A stretch of 64,000 bases of DNA from Pseudomonas arcuscaelestis. Its GTDB lineage: Bacteria > Pseudomonadota > Gammaproteobacteria > Pseudomonadales > Pseudomonadaceae. The stretch covers positions 124,001-188,000 of the forward strand of contig NZ_JACOPV010000003.1 of assembly GCF_016881005.1 (NCBI RefSeq), written 5' to 3'. Within the stretch, counting starts at the first letter, position 1, and each line of letters opens with the position of its first letter. A model generated the notes under the pieces. The model worked only from the letters and a program-made list of their open reading frames with translations, was not told the origin of the DNA and did not search any database. Below, piece by piece: positions 31,889-39,531 of the stretch. Position numbers and translations under genes: made by a program.

Positions 31889-32713
31889 CTACAGGTCGGT
31901 GCGACGGTTACCCGATCCCTCGATAGGGTCGTCATCGAGGTGAAAGCCATCCACTCCGATCTCTGCCTCCAGCGCCAGCAGGTACTGGCGCAGGGCCTGG
32001 CGAGTTGCTTCTTCGCGCAGACTGTGGCGCACACGCTCGGCTACCTGGGCAAAAGGCAGGGGCTTGCGTTCCTGGCGTTCGTCGAGGCTCACCAGGTGCC
32101 AGCCGTAGCGCGACGCCAGCGGTCGGTCGTGCAAGCCGGCCGGCAGGCGCTGCAGGGCCTGGTCCAGTTCGGCAACGGTCTGGCCTGAGGTCAGCCAGCC
32201 GAGATCACCACCTTCGTCCTTTGAGGGGCAGGCAGAATGGCGCTGGGCCATTTCGGTGAAACGCTCGGGGTGTTCGCGCAGTTCCTCCAGCAGCGTCTCG
32301 CCAAGCCGGTAGTGGGCGTCGCGGGCACGGGCATCCTCGGGGGCCGCCGGCAACAGAATATGGCGTACGCGCAGCCGGGTGGGCTCGCAGAATCGCTCGC
32401 GGTGCCTGTCGAAGTAGCGTCGGCACGCCGCTTCATCCGGTTCCGGCACCGCCAGTTCACGCTCCAGCAGAGCGCTCACCGCTTGGTCACTCTCGTCTTC
32501 TGCGCCGATTTTCAGGCCAAGCATCGCGGCGCGCTGGCCGAGCAGTTCGCGTACCACCAGGGCGCGGGCAGCCTTGAGTTGCGCTTCGGCCAGTGACGAG
32601 GAGGGGTGAAAGGGTGTTTCGCGGGCGATATCGGCCTCGCTGAGCAGGGTGTCACCAACCCGAATTACCGCTGCCGGGCTGTGGGGCAGGTTCTCGACGG
32701 CAATCATGTCCAT
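31889..32713 (-). CDS. PpiC-type (parvulin) peptidyl-prolyl isomerase of the nar operon
   Basis: 274 residues. An N-terminal helical part (to about residue 110) precedes a parvulin domain (RVRHILLPAAPEDARARDAHYRLGETLLEELREHPERFTEMAQRHSACPSKDEGGDLGWLTSGQTVAELDQAL, about 113-190) with the histidine of RVRHILL and the GGDLGW motif. It resembles NifM/SurA-like folding catalysts. There is no signal peptide, so it should be cytoplasmic. In P. aeruginosa a similar gene follows narI (PA3871), and here it starts 12 bases after narI. It probably helps fold or mature the nitrate reductase. Confidence 0.85.
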   Translation of the reverse strand: MDMIAVENLPHSPAAVIRVGDTLLSEADIARETPFHPSSSLAEAQLKAARALVVRELLGQRAAMLGLKIGAEDESDQAVSALLERELAVPEPDEAACRRYFDRHRERFCEPTRLRVRHILLPAAPEDARARDAHYRLGETLLEELREHPERFTEMAQRHSACPSKDEGGDLGWLTSGQTVAELDQALQRLPAGLHDRPLASRYGWHLVSLDERQERKPLPFAQVAERVRHSLREEATRQALRQYLLALEAEIGVDGFHLDDDPIEGSGNRRTDL

Positions 32714-32725
32714 GTCAGTCTCCTG

Positions 32726-33409
32726 TTAGCCGCGGCGGCGGACAATCTGGTAATTACGCCCAAGGTAACCCAGCGGAATACTCCACACGTGAACCAGACG
32801 GGTGAAAGGAAACAGCAAGATAATGGTCAGGCCGAGGAAGATGTGCAGCTTGAAGATCAACGGCGTGCCGATCAGGTGGCTGGCCGCATCGCCGTGGAAG
32901 AACACGATTGACTGCGCCCAGTTGGCTAGCCTCAACATCATGCCGCCGTCCAGGTGGTCCAGTGAAAAGAACACGGTGATGAGCCCGAGTGAGGCTTGCA
33001 GCAGGAGCAGGGCGATAATCAGGTTGTCCATCACGCTGGATGATGCACGAACCCGCGGGTTGAACAGTCGCCGCCAGAGCAGCATGGCACCACCGATGAC
33101 GCACAGCACTCCGGCAACGCCGCCAAAAATGATCGCCATGAGTTGCTTGTGCCCAGCCGACAGAAACGGGGCGTAAACCCAGTGCGGGGTCAATAGACCG
33201 ATCAGATGGCCGAAGAAGATCGCCAGGATGCCAATGTGGAACAGGTTGCTGGCCAGGCGCATATGCTTGGTGGAAAGCATCTGGCTGGAGCCGGTTTTCC
33301 AACTGTACTGGCCGTGGTCGTAGCGCAGCAGGCTGCCGAGCAAAAACACGGTGCCGACCAGGTAGGGATAAAAGCCGTATAGAAAATGAAGCAAGTAGTC
33401 TTCGTACAT
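32726..33409 (-). CDS. narI: Respiratory nitrate reductase gamma subunit (cytochrome b)
   Basis: 227 residues against 225 in E. coli. Five membrane helices are visible: LLHFLYGFYPYLVGTVFLLGSLL, ASNLFHIGILAIFFGHLIGLL, LMAIIFGGVAGVLCVIGGAML, VMDNLIIALLLLQASLGLITVF and IFKLHIFLGLTIILLFPFTRLVHVW. The histidines in the second and fifth helices are those that bind the two b haems in NarI. It oxidises quinol and passes electrons to NarH. The start is the ATG at 33409; the frame runs on upstream, but MYEDYLLHFLYG is the usual beginning. Confidence 0.95.
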   Translation of the reverse strand: MYEDYLLHFLYGFYPYLVGTVFLLGSLLRYDHGQYSWKTGSSQMLSTKHMRLASNLFHIGILAIFFGHLIGLLTPHWVYAPFLSAGHKQLMAIIFGGVAGVLCVIGGAMLLWRRLFNPRVRASSSVMDNLIIALLLLQASLGLITVFFSLDHLDGGMMLRLANWAQSIVFFHGDAASHLIGTPLIFKLHIFLGLTIILLFPFTRLVHVWSIPLGYLGRNYQIVRRRG

Positions 33410-33422
33410 GATAAGCCTCCGT

Positions 33423-34190
33423 TCAACCACGGTCCGACATTGCTGATGGCATGACCTGAATGACTTGGGGAATAGCTTCGTACTTGCGCTCGGCCAAGCG
33501 TCGGCCTTCGCTGGATTGCAGGCTGCAGTCCTGGTCGGACTGGGCCTCGAAGCGCACTGCCTCTTCCTCCCAGACCGCGTCCAGCGCCTGCGGGGTATTG
33601 TCCAGAGGCTCGGCGCTGGCAACCGGGCGCTGCTCGTCGATCGTGTCGCTGGCACCGATCAGTGTCAGCAGCGCACGGGGCACCAGGGCGTAGCGGCTGT
33701 TGCGCTCCTCCAGGCGTGCACCGAGAAGCGCCAGGATCGGCTGTATCTCGCCAAGCCACTGACCAATCTGTCCATGGTCACGGGTAGACAAATACTCCAG
33801 CAGCAGCGGCAGGTGATCGGGCAGTTCGCGGGCATCGAGCTGAAAACCTGCCGCTTCGTACTCTGCCAGCAGGTTGACCATCGCCTGGCCGCGATCGCGC
33901 GACTCACCATGCACGTGCTCGAACAGCAGCAGCGAGGTGGCTCGGCCACGATCGAACAACTCGACGTAGGCTTCCTCGATATCCAGCAGCTCACTGGCCG
34001 CCAATTCCCGGCACCACTGCACCAATTGCGTGCGCAAGGATGCCGGCCAGCGCGATTCAGCCTCGATCAGGCCGGTCATCTCGGCGCTGGCAGCTTGCAG
34101 CTCGGCGCTGGGGTAGTCGAGCAGACGGGCCAGCACGCGCAAGCTCAGCAAACCCTGGGCCTGACTGTTGAACACCGGGGCCTCATTCAT
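33423..34190 (-). CDS. narJ: Nitrate reductase molybdenum cofactor assembly chaperone
   Basis: 255 residues from the ATG at 34190. TorD/NarJ-family features: LLSLRVLARLLDYPSAELQAA, the long helices DIEEAYVELFDRGRATSLLLFEHVHGESRDRGQAMVNLLAEYEAAGF (the family's conserved stretch) and LPDHLPLLLEYLS. NarJ holds the NarG apoprotein until the cofactor is inserted. The C-terminal 70 residues are long and glutamate/glutamine-rich compared with E. coli NarJ. The start overlaps the narH stop region by eight bases. Confidence 0.93.
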   Translation of the reverse strand: MNEAPVFNSQAQGLLSLRVLARLLDYPSAELQAASAEMTGLIEAESRWPASLRTQLVQWCRELAASELLDIEEAYVELFDRGRATSLLLFEHVHGESRDRGQAMVNLLAEYEAAGFQLDARELPDHLPLLLEYLSTRDHGQIGQWLGEIQPILALLGARLEERNSRYALVPRALLTLIGASDTIDEQRPVASAEPLDNTPQALDAVWEEEAVRFEAQSDQDCSLQSSEGRRLAERKYEAIPQVIQVMPSAMSDRG

Positions 34191-35739
34191 GGCGGCTGTC
34201 CTCCAGCGGGTCGAAGGTTTGCACAGGTTTGACCAGGGTGGTGGTCTGCCGGCGTCCGCCAAACAGGCTGACTTCACTTTTGCCGCCGTTGCAGCCGTCG
34301 CCAAAAGTGAAGCCGCAGCCGCTGCGCTCGGCAAATACGTCGGGGATCTGCTCGCGGTGGCCGGTGGGGATGACAAAGCGGTCTTCGTAGTTGGCGATGG
34401 CCAGGTAGCGGTACATTTCCTCGACCTGGTGCTGGCTCAGGCCAACCTCGTCGAGCACGGCGGTGTTGACGGTGTTGTCGACATGCTTGGCGCGCATGTA
34501 CACACGCATTGCCATCAAACGCTTGAGCGCCAGCACCACTGGCGCCTCTTCTCCAGCGGTGAGCATGTTGGCCAGGTAGCGCACGGGAATGCGCAAGGAC
34601 TCGATCTTGGGCAAGACACCGTCGAACTCGATATGGCCCGCTTCAGCGGCGGACTGGATGGGGGACAGCGGTGGTACGTACCAGACCATTGGCAGGGTGC
34701 GGTATTCAGGGTGCAACGGCAGGGCCAGCTGCCAGTCGATAGCCAGCTTATACACGGGCGAGGCTTGCGCGGCGGCGATGACATTGTCGGGAACGCCATC
34801 CTTTCTCGCCTGTGCGATCACTTGTGGATCGTTCGGGTCGAGGAAGATTTCGCATTGGCGATGGTACAGATCGCGGTCATCGGTCGAGGCCGCCACTTCT
34901 TCGATGCGATCGGCGTCGTAGAGCAGCACGCCAAGGTAACGAATGCGCCCCACACAAGTTTCCGAGCACACCGTGGGTTGGCCGCTTTCAATCCGTGGGT
35001 AGCAAAAGATACATTTCTCGGACTTGCCGCTTTTCCAGTTGTAGTAGATTTTCTTGTAGGGACAGCCGCTGACGCACATCCGCCAGCCACGGCACTTGTC
35101 CTGGTCGATGAGGACAATGCCGTCCTCTTCGCGCTTGTAGATTGCGCCACTGGGGCAGGCGGCTACGCACGCAGGGTTCAGGCAGTGTTCGCACAGGCGC
35201 GGCAGGTACATCATGAAGGTGTTTTCGAACTGGCCGTAGATGTCGGCCTGGATCTGATCGAAGTTGACGTCCTTGCGCCGCTTGGCGAATTCGGTGCCCA
35301 GCAGTTCTTCCCAGTTTGGCCCCCACTCGATCTTCTTCATGCGCTGGCCGGAGATCAGCGAGCGTGGCCGTGCCACCGGCTGGTGGTCGCTCTGCTTGGC
35401 GTTGTGCAAGTGCTGGTAATCAAAGGTGAAGGGTTCGTAGTAGTCGTCGATTTCCGGCAGGTCGGGGTTGGCGAAGATGTTCGCCAGCACCCGCCATTTG
35501 CCACCGATGCGCGGGTTGATCGAGCCGTCGGCGTTGCGTACCCAGCCACCGTTCCATTTTTTCTGGTTCTCCCATTCCTTGGGATAGCCGATTCCTGGCT
35601 TGGTCTCGACGTTGTTGAACCAGGCGTATTCAACACCTTCACGGCTGGTCCAGACGTTTTTGCAGGTGACCGAGCAGGTATGACAACCAATGCACTTGTC
35701 GAGGTTCAGGACCATGCCGACCTGGGAGCGAATCTTCAT
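34183..35739 (-). CDS. narH: Respiratory nitrate reductase beta subunit (iron-sulfur)
   Basis: 518 residues against 512 in E. coli. The first cluster motif CIGCHTCSVTCKNVW is at about residues 16-30. The middle holds the ferredoxin-like sets CEHCLNPACVAACPSGAIYKREEDGIVLIDQDKCRGWRMCVSGCPYKKIYYN and CIFCYPRIESGQPTVCSETCVGRIRYLG; the tryptophan in CRGWRMC marks the [3Fe-4S] cluster. It passes electrons from NarI haem to NarG. It overlaps narG by four bases (ATGA), so the two subunits are translationally coupled. Confidence 0.95.
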   Translation of the reverse strand: MKIRSQVGMVLNLDKCIGCHTCSVTCKNVWTSREGVEYAWFNNVETKPGIGYPKEWENQKKWNGGWVRNADGSINPRIGGKWRVLANIFANPDLPEIDDYYEPFTFDYQHLHNAKQSDHQPVARPRSLISGQRMKKIEWGPNWEELLGTEFAKRRKDVNFDQIQADIYGQFENTFMMYLPRLCEHCLNPACVAACPSGAIYKREEDGIVLIDQDKCRGWRMCVSGCPYKKIYYNWKSGKSEKCIFCYPRIESGQPTVCSETCVGRIRYLGVLLYDADRIEEVAASTDDRDLYHRQCEIFLDPNDPQVIAQARKDGVPDNVIAAAQASPVYKLAIDWQLALPLHPEYRTLPMVWYVPPLSPIQSAAEAGHIEFDGVLPKIESLRIPVRYLANMLTAGEEAPVVLALKRLMAMRVYMRAKHVDNTVNTAVLDEVGLSQHQVEEMYRYLAIANYEDRFVIPTGHREQIPDVFAERSGCGFTFGDGCNGGKSEVSLFGGRRQTTTLVKPVQTFDPLEDSRHE

Positions 35740-38700
35740 TTCACGGACTCCTGCTGGTAATCGTTGCCTTCACCGTCCAGCCAGTCGACATTGCGCATCT
35801 TGCGCACGATGACGAACTCGTCGCGGTTTGAACCTACCGTCCCGTAGTAATTGAAACCGTAGGATAGCTGCGCATAACCCCCAATCATGTGGGTAGGTTT
35901 GGGGCAGACCCGGGTGACCGAGTTGTGAATACCGCCGCGCGTGCCGGAGACCTCGGAGCCAGGAATATTGAGAATGCGTTCCTGGGCGTGGTACATCATT
36001 GCCATGCCCGGTCGTACCCGTTGGCTGACCACGGCACGAGCAGCGATAGCACCGTTGGCGTTGTAAAGCTCGATCCAGTCGTTGTCGACAACACCAATTG
36101 CCTGCGCATCAGTCTCGGACACCCAGACAATCGGGCCGCCGCGAGAGAGCGACTGCATCAGCAGGTTGTCGCTGTAGGTGGAGTGGATGCCCCACTTCTG
36201 GTGTGGGGTCAGCCAGTTCAAGGCGATCTCCGGGTTGCCGTTGTCGTTTGGCACGGCAACACTGGCAATGGCCTTTGTGTCGATGGGCGGGCGATAGACC
36301 ATCAGGCTCTCACCGAAGGCGCGCATCCACGGGTGATCCTGGTAGAACTGCTGGCGCCCGGTAACCGTGCGCCAGGGGATCAGCTCGTGAACGTTGGTGT
36401 AACAGGCGTTGTAACTCACATGCTCGTCTTCAAGGCCCGACCAGGTGGGGCTCGAGATGATCTTGCGTGGCTGCGCGACCAGGTCGCGAAAGCGAATCTT
36501 CTCTTCTTCCTTGGGGCGCGCCAGGTGCGAGTGGTCACGGCCGGTGATCTTCGACAGCGCCTCCCAGGCTTTGACTGCTACCTGGCCATTGGTTTCGGGG
36601 GCCAGGGCAAGGATCATCTCTGCGGCATCCAGCGCCGAGGCGAGTTTCGGCCGGCCTTGGGCAGAACCCTCATGCTTGCGGTAGTTAAGCTTGCCGAGCA
36701 GATCGACTTCTTCCTGGGTTTTCCAGGCAATGCCTTTGCCGCCGTTGCCAAGTTCATCGAGCAGGGGGCCGATGGAGCTGAAGCGCTCGTAGGTCTCGGG
36801 GTAGTTGCGCTTGACCTCGATGAGTGACGGCATGGTCTTGCCGGGGATCGGCTCGCACTCGCCTTTTTTCCAGTCGCGTACGTGCGGTTGCGCCAGTTCA
36901 CCGGGGCTGTCGTGCTGCAAGGGCAGGGTCACCAGGTCGGTTTCCTCGCCCAGGTGACCGACACAGACACGGGCGAAGGCCTGGGCGATGCCGTCGTATA
37001 TCTGCCAGTCGCTGCGCGCTTCCCAGGCAGGGTCGGTGGCGGCCGTCAGGGGGTGAATGAAGGGGTGCATGTCCGAGGTGTTGAGGTCGTCCTTCTCGTA
37101 CCAGGTGGCGGTAGGCAGGACCACGTCCGAATACAGGCAGGTGGTGGACATGCGAAAGTCCAGGGTCACCACCAGGTCGAGCTTGCCTTCGATCGGCGCG
37201 TCGGTCCATTGCACTTCTTCCGGCTTCTGGCCGCCAGCGACGCCCAGGTCTTTGCCAAGCACACCGTGGCGAGTGCCGAGCAGGTACTTGAGCATGTACT
37301 CGTGCCCCTTGCCGGAAGAACCGAGCAGGTTGGAGCGCCAGACAAACAGGTTGCGCGGATGATTTTGCGGGTTGTCCGGGTCTTCGCTGGCAAAGCGCAG
37401 CTTGCCGCTCTTGAGTTGCTCCACGGTGTAGTCGGCCGTGCTCTGCCCGGCGGCCTGGGCGGCGGCGGCCAGGTGCAATGGGTTGGTGTTCAGTTGCGGT
37501 GCCGATGGCAACCAGCCCATCCGCTCGGCGCGTACGTTGAAGTCCACCAGGCTGCCGCTGAAGTCCTGCGGGCGGGCCAGGGGGGAGAGCAGCTCGCGGA
37601 CCTCCAGCTTTTCGTAGCGCCACTGGCTGGAGTGGTTGTAGAAGAACGAGGTGCTGTTCATGTGGCGTGGTGGTCGCTGCCAGTCAAGGGCGAAGGCCAA
37701 CGGTGTCCAGCCCGTTTGCGGACGGAGTTTTTCCTGGCCGACATAGTGCGACCAACCGCCACCGCTCTTGCCCACGCAGCCACAGAGGATGAGCATATTG
37801 ATCAGCCCCCTGTAGTTCATGTCCATGTGGTACCAGTGGTTCATACCGGCACCGACGATGATCATCGAGCGGCCATGGGTCTTGTCGGCGTTCTCGGCGA
37901 ACTCGCGGGCGATGCGGATCATCTGTGCAGCAGGTACCCCGGTAATCGCTTCCTGCCAGGCTGGGGTATAAGGGCGCATCTGGTCATAGGCTGTGGCACC
38001 GTCGTCTTCGCCACTGCCGCCGACCGTGGCACTCAGGCCCCGGTCGATGCCGTAGTTGGCCGCGGTCAGGTCAAACACCGTGATCGCCAGGATTTCGCGG
38101 CCGTCAGCCAGGCGCAGGCGTTTGGCCGGCACGTTGTGATGGATCACATCGCGCAGCGGTACGTTGGGAAAGTGCTTGTGCTCGATACCGCCAAAGTACG
38201 GGAAAGCCACCCGTGCCACTTCGTCATGGCGCCCCAGCAGCGACAGGCACAGGTTGATCTCGGTGCCCTCGGCATCTACCTGCTCCAGGTTCCAGTGTCC
38301 CGACTCCCCCCAGCGAAAGCCGATGGAGCCGCGCGGTACGACCAGGCGCTCGCTGCTTTCGTCCCAGGCGATGGTCTTCCACTCGGGGTTGTTGGCCTGG
38401 GCCATATTGTCGGCAAAATCACTGGCACGCAGTTGTTTGCCCGGTACCAGGCTGCCGTCCTCGCGAGGCTCGAGCTCGACCAGAATCGGCATATCGGTGT
38501 AGCGGCGGATGTAGTCGGTGAAGTAGGCGCTGGGTTTGTCGAGGTGGAATTCCTTGAAGATCACATGGCCCATGGCAATCGCGAGGGCCGCATCAGTGCC
38601 TTGCTTGGCGCTCATCCACTCATCGCAGAGCTTGGAAATTTCTGCGTAGTCGGGGGTGATGGCGATGGTCTTGGTGCCCTTGTAGCGCACCTCGGTGAAA

Positions 38701-39500
38701 AAATGCGCATCCGGGGTACGGGTCTGCGGAACGTTGGAACCCCAGGCGATGATGTAGCCGGAGTTGTACCAGTCGGCAGATTCGGGAACGTCGGTCTGCT
38801 CGCCCCAGACTTGCGGTGAGGCGGGCGGCAGGTCGCAATACCAGTCGTAGAACGACAGGCACACGCCACCGATAAGTGACAGGTAACGGGTGCCGGCCGC
38901 ATAGGACACCATCGACATCGCCGGGATCGGCGAGAAACCGGCAACGCGGTCAGGGCCATATTGCTTGACGGTGTAGACGTTGGCTGCGCCGATCAGGGTT
39001 TGCAGTTCATCCCAGTCACTGCGCACGAAGCCGCCGCGACCGCGGATCGACTTGTACTGCCGGGCCTTCTCGGGGTTTTCGACGATGCTCGCCCAGGCCA
39101 GCACCGGGTCGCTGTTGGCTGCGAGCGCTTCACGCCAGAGCTGAATCAGTGCCTTACGTACCATCGGGTACTTGAGGCGGTTGGCGCTGTACAGGTACCA
39201 GGAGTAACTCGCGCCGCGCGGGCAACCACGTGGTTCGTGGTTCGGCAGGTCGGGGCGGGTACGCGGGTAGTCGGTCTGCTGGGTTTCCCAGGTCACCAGG
39301 CCATTCTTCACATAGACCTTCCAACTGCACGAGCCGGTACAGTTCACGCCGTGGGTCGAACGCGCAATTTTGTCGAACTGCCAGCGCTGGCGGTAACCAT
39401 CCTCCCAGTCTCGGCTTTCGTCGCGGGTTTCACCGTGGCCACTGGCAAATTCCGGGGGGCGATTGACCAGATAACGCAGGCGGTCGATGAAGTAACTCAT
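35736..39500 (-). CDS. narG: Respiratory nitrate reductase alpha subunit (molybdenum)
   Basis: 1254 residues, close to the 1247 of E. coli NarG. The start MSYFIDRLRYL is the family start; a longer frame reaches 39551 but has no support. The FS0 cluster ligands are H50, C54, C58 and C93 (HGVNCTGSCSW and EPRGCPRG). The Mo-bis-MGD region includes YNSGYIIAWGSNVPQTRTPDAHF, and the C-terminal molybdopterin guanine dinucleotide domain is present (EIALNWLTPHQKWGIHSTY). Membrane-bound on the cytoplasmic side with NarHI, it reduces nitrate to nitrite. It starts 31 bases after narK. Confidence 0.97.
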   Translation of the reverse strand: MSYFIDRLRYLVNRPPEFASGHGETRDESRDWEDGYRQRWQFDKIARSTHGVNCTGSCSWKVYVKNGLVTWETQQTDYPRTRPDLPNHEPRGCPRGASYSWYLYSANRLKYPMVRKALIQLWREALAANSDPVLAWASIVENPEKARQYKSIRGRGGFVRSDWDELQTLIGAANVYTVKQYGPDRVAGFSPIPAMSMVSYAAGTRYLSLIGGVCLSFYDWYCDLPPASPQVWGEQTDVPESADWYNSGYIIAWGSNVPQTRTPDAHFFTEVRYKGTKTIAITPDYAEISKLCDEWMSAKQGTDAALAIAMGHVIFKEFHLDKPSAYFTDYIRRYTDMPILVELEPREDGSLVPGKQLRASDFADNMAQANNPEWKTIAWDESSERLVVPRGSIGFRWGESGHWNLEQVDAEGTEINLCLSLLGRHDEVARVAFPYFGGIEHKHFPNVPLRDVIHHNVPAKRLRLADGREILAITVFDLTAANYGIDRGLSATVGGSGEDDGATAYDQMRPYTPAWQEAITGVPAAQMIRIAREFAENADKTHGRSMIIVGAGMNHWYHMDMNYRGLINMLILCGCVGKSGGGWSHYVGQEKLRPQTGWTPLAFALDWQRPPRHMNSTSFFYNHSSQWRYEKLEVRELLSPLARPQDFSGSLVDFNVRAERMGWLPSAPQLNTNPLHLAAAAQAAGQSTADYTVEQLKSGKLRFASEDPDNPQNHPRNLFVWRSNLLGSSGKGHEYMLKYLLGTRHGVLGKDLGVAGGQKPEEVQWTDAPIEGKLDLVVTLDFRMSTTCLYSDVVLPTATWYEKDDLNTSDMHPFIHPLTAATDPAWEARSDWQIYDGIAQAFARVCVGHLGEETDLVTLPLQHDSPGELAQPHVRDWKKGECEPIPGKTMPSLIEVKRNYPETYERFSSIGPLLDELGNGGKGIAWKTQEEVDLLGKLNYRKHEGSAQGRPKLASALDAAEMILALAPETNGQVAVKAWEALSKITGRDHSHLARPKEEEKIRFRDLVAQPRKIISSPTWSGLEDEHVSYNACYTNVHELIPWRTVTGRQQFYQDHPWMRAFGESLMVYRPPIDTKAIASVAVPNDNGNPEIALNWLTPHQKWGIHSTYSDNLLMQSLSRGGPIVWVSETDAQAIGVVDNDWIELYNANGAIAARAVVSQRVRPGMAMMYHAQERILNIPGSEVSGTRGGIHNSVTRVCPKPTHMIGGYAQLSYGFNYYGTVGSNRDEFVIVRKMRNVDWLDGEGNDYQQESVK

Positions 39501-39531
39501 GTCTATCCTCCTTGGCGTATATGCCAATTCG

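Noticed and set aside
36882..38819. 645-codon frame opposite narG
   Set aside because: A GC-rich antisense shadow of narG with no domain pattern; other long frames opposite narH, the TonB transducer and the AceE genes are explained the same way.
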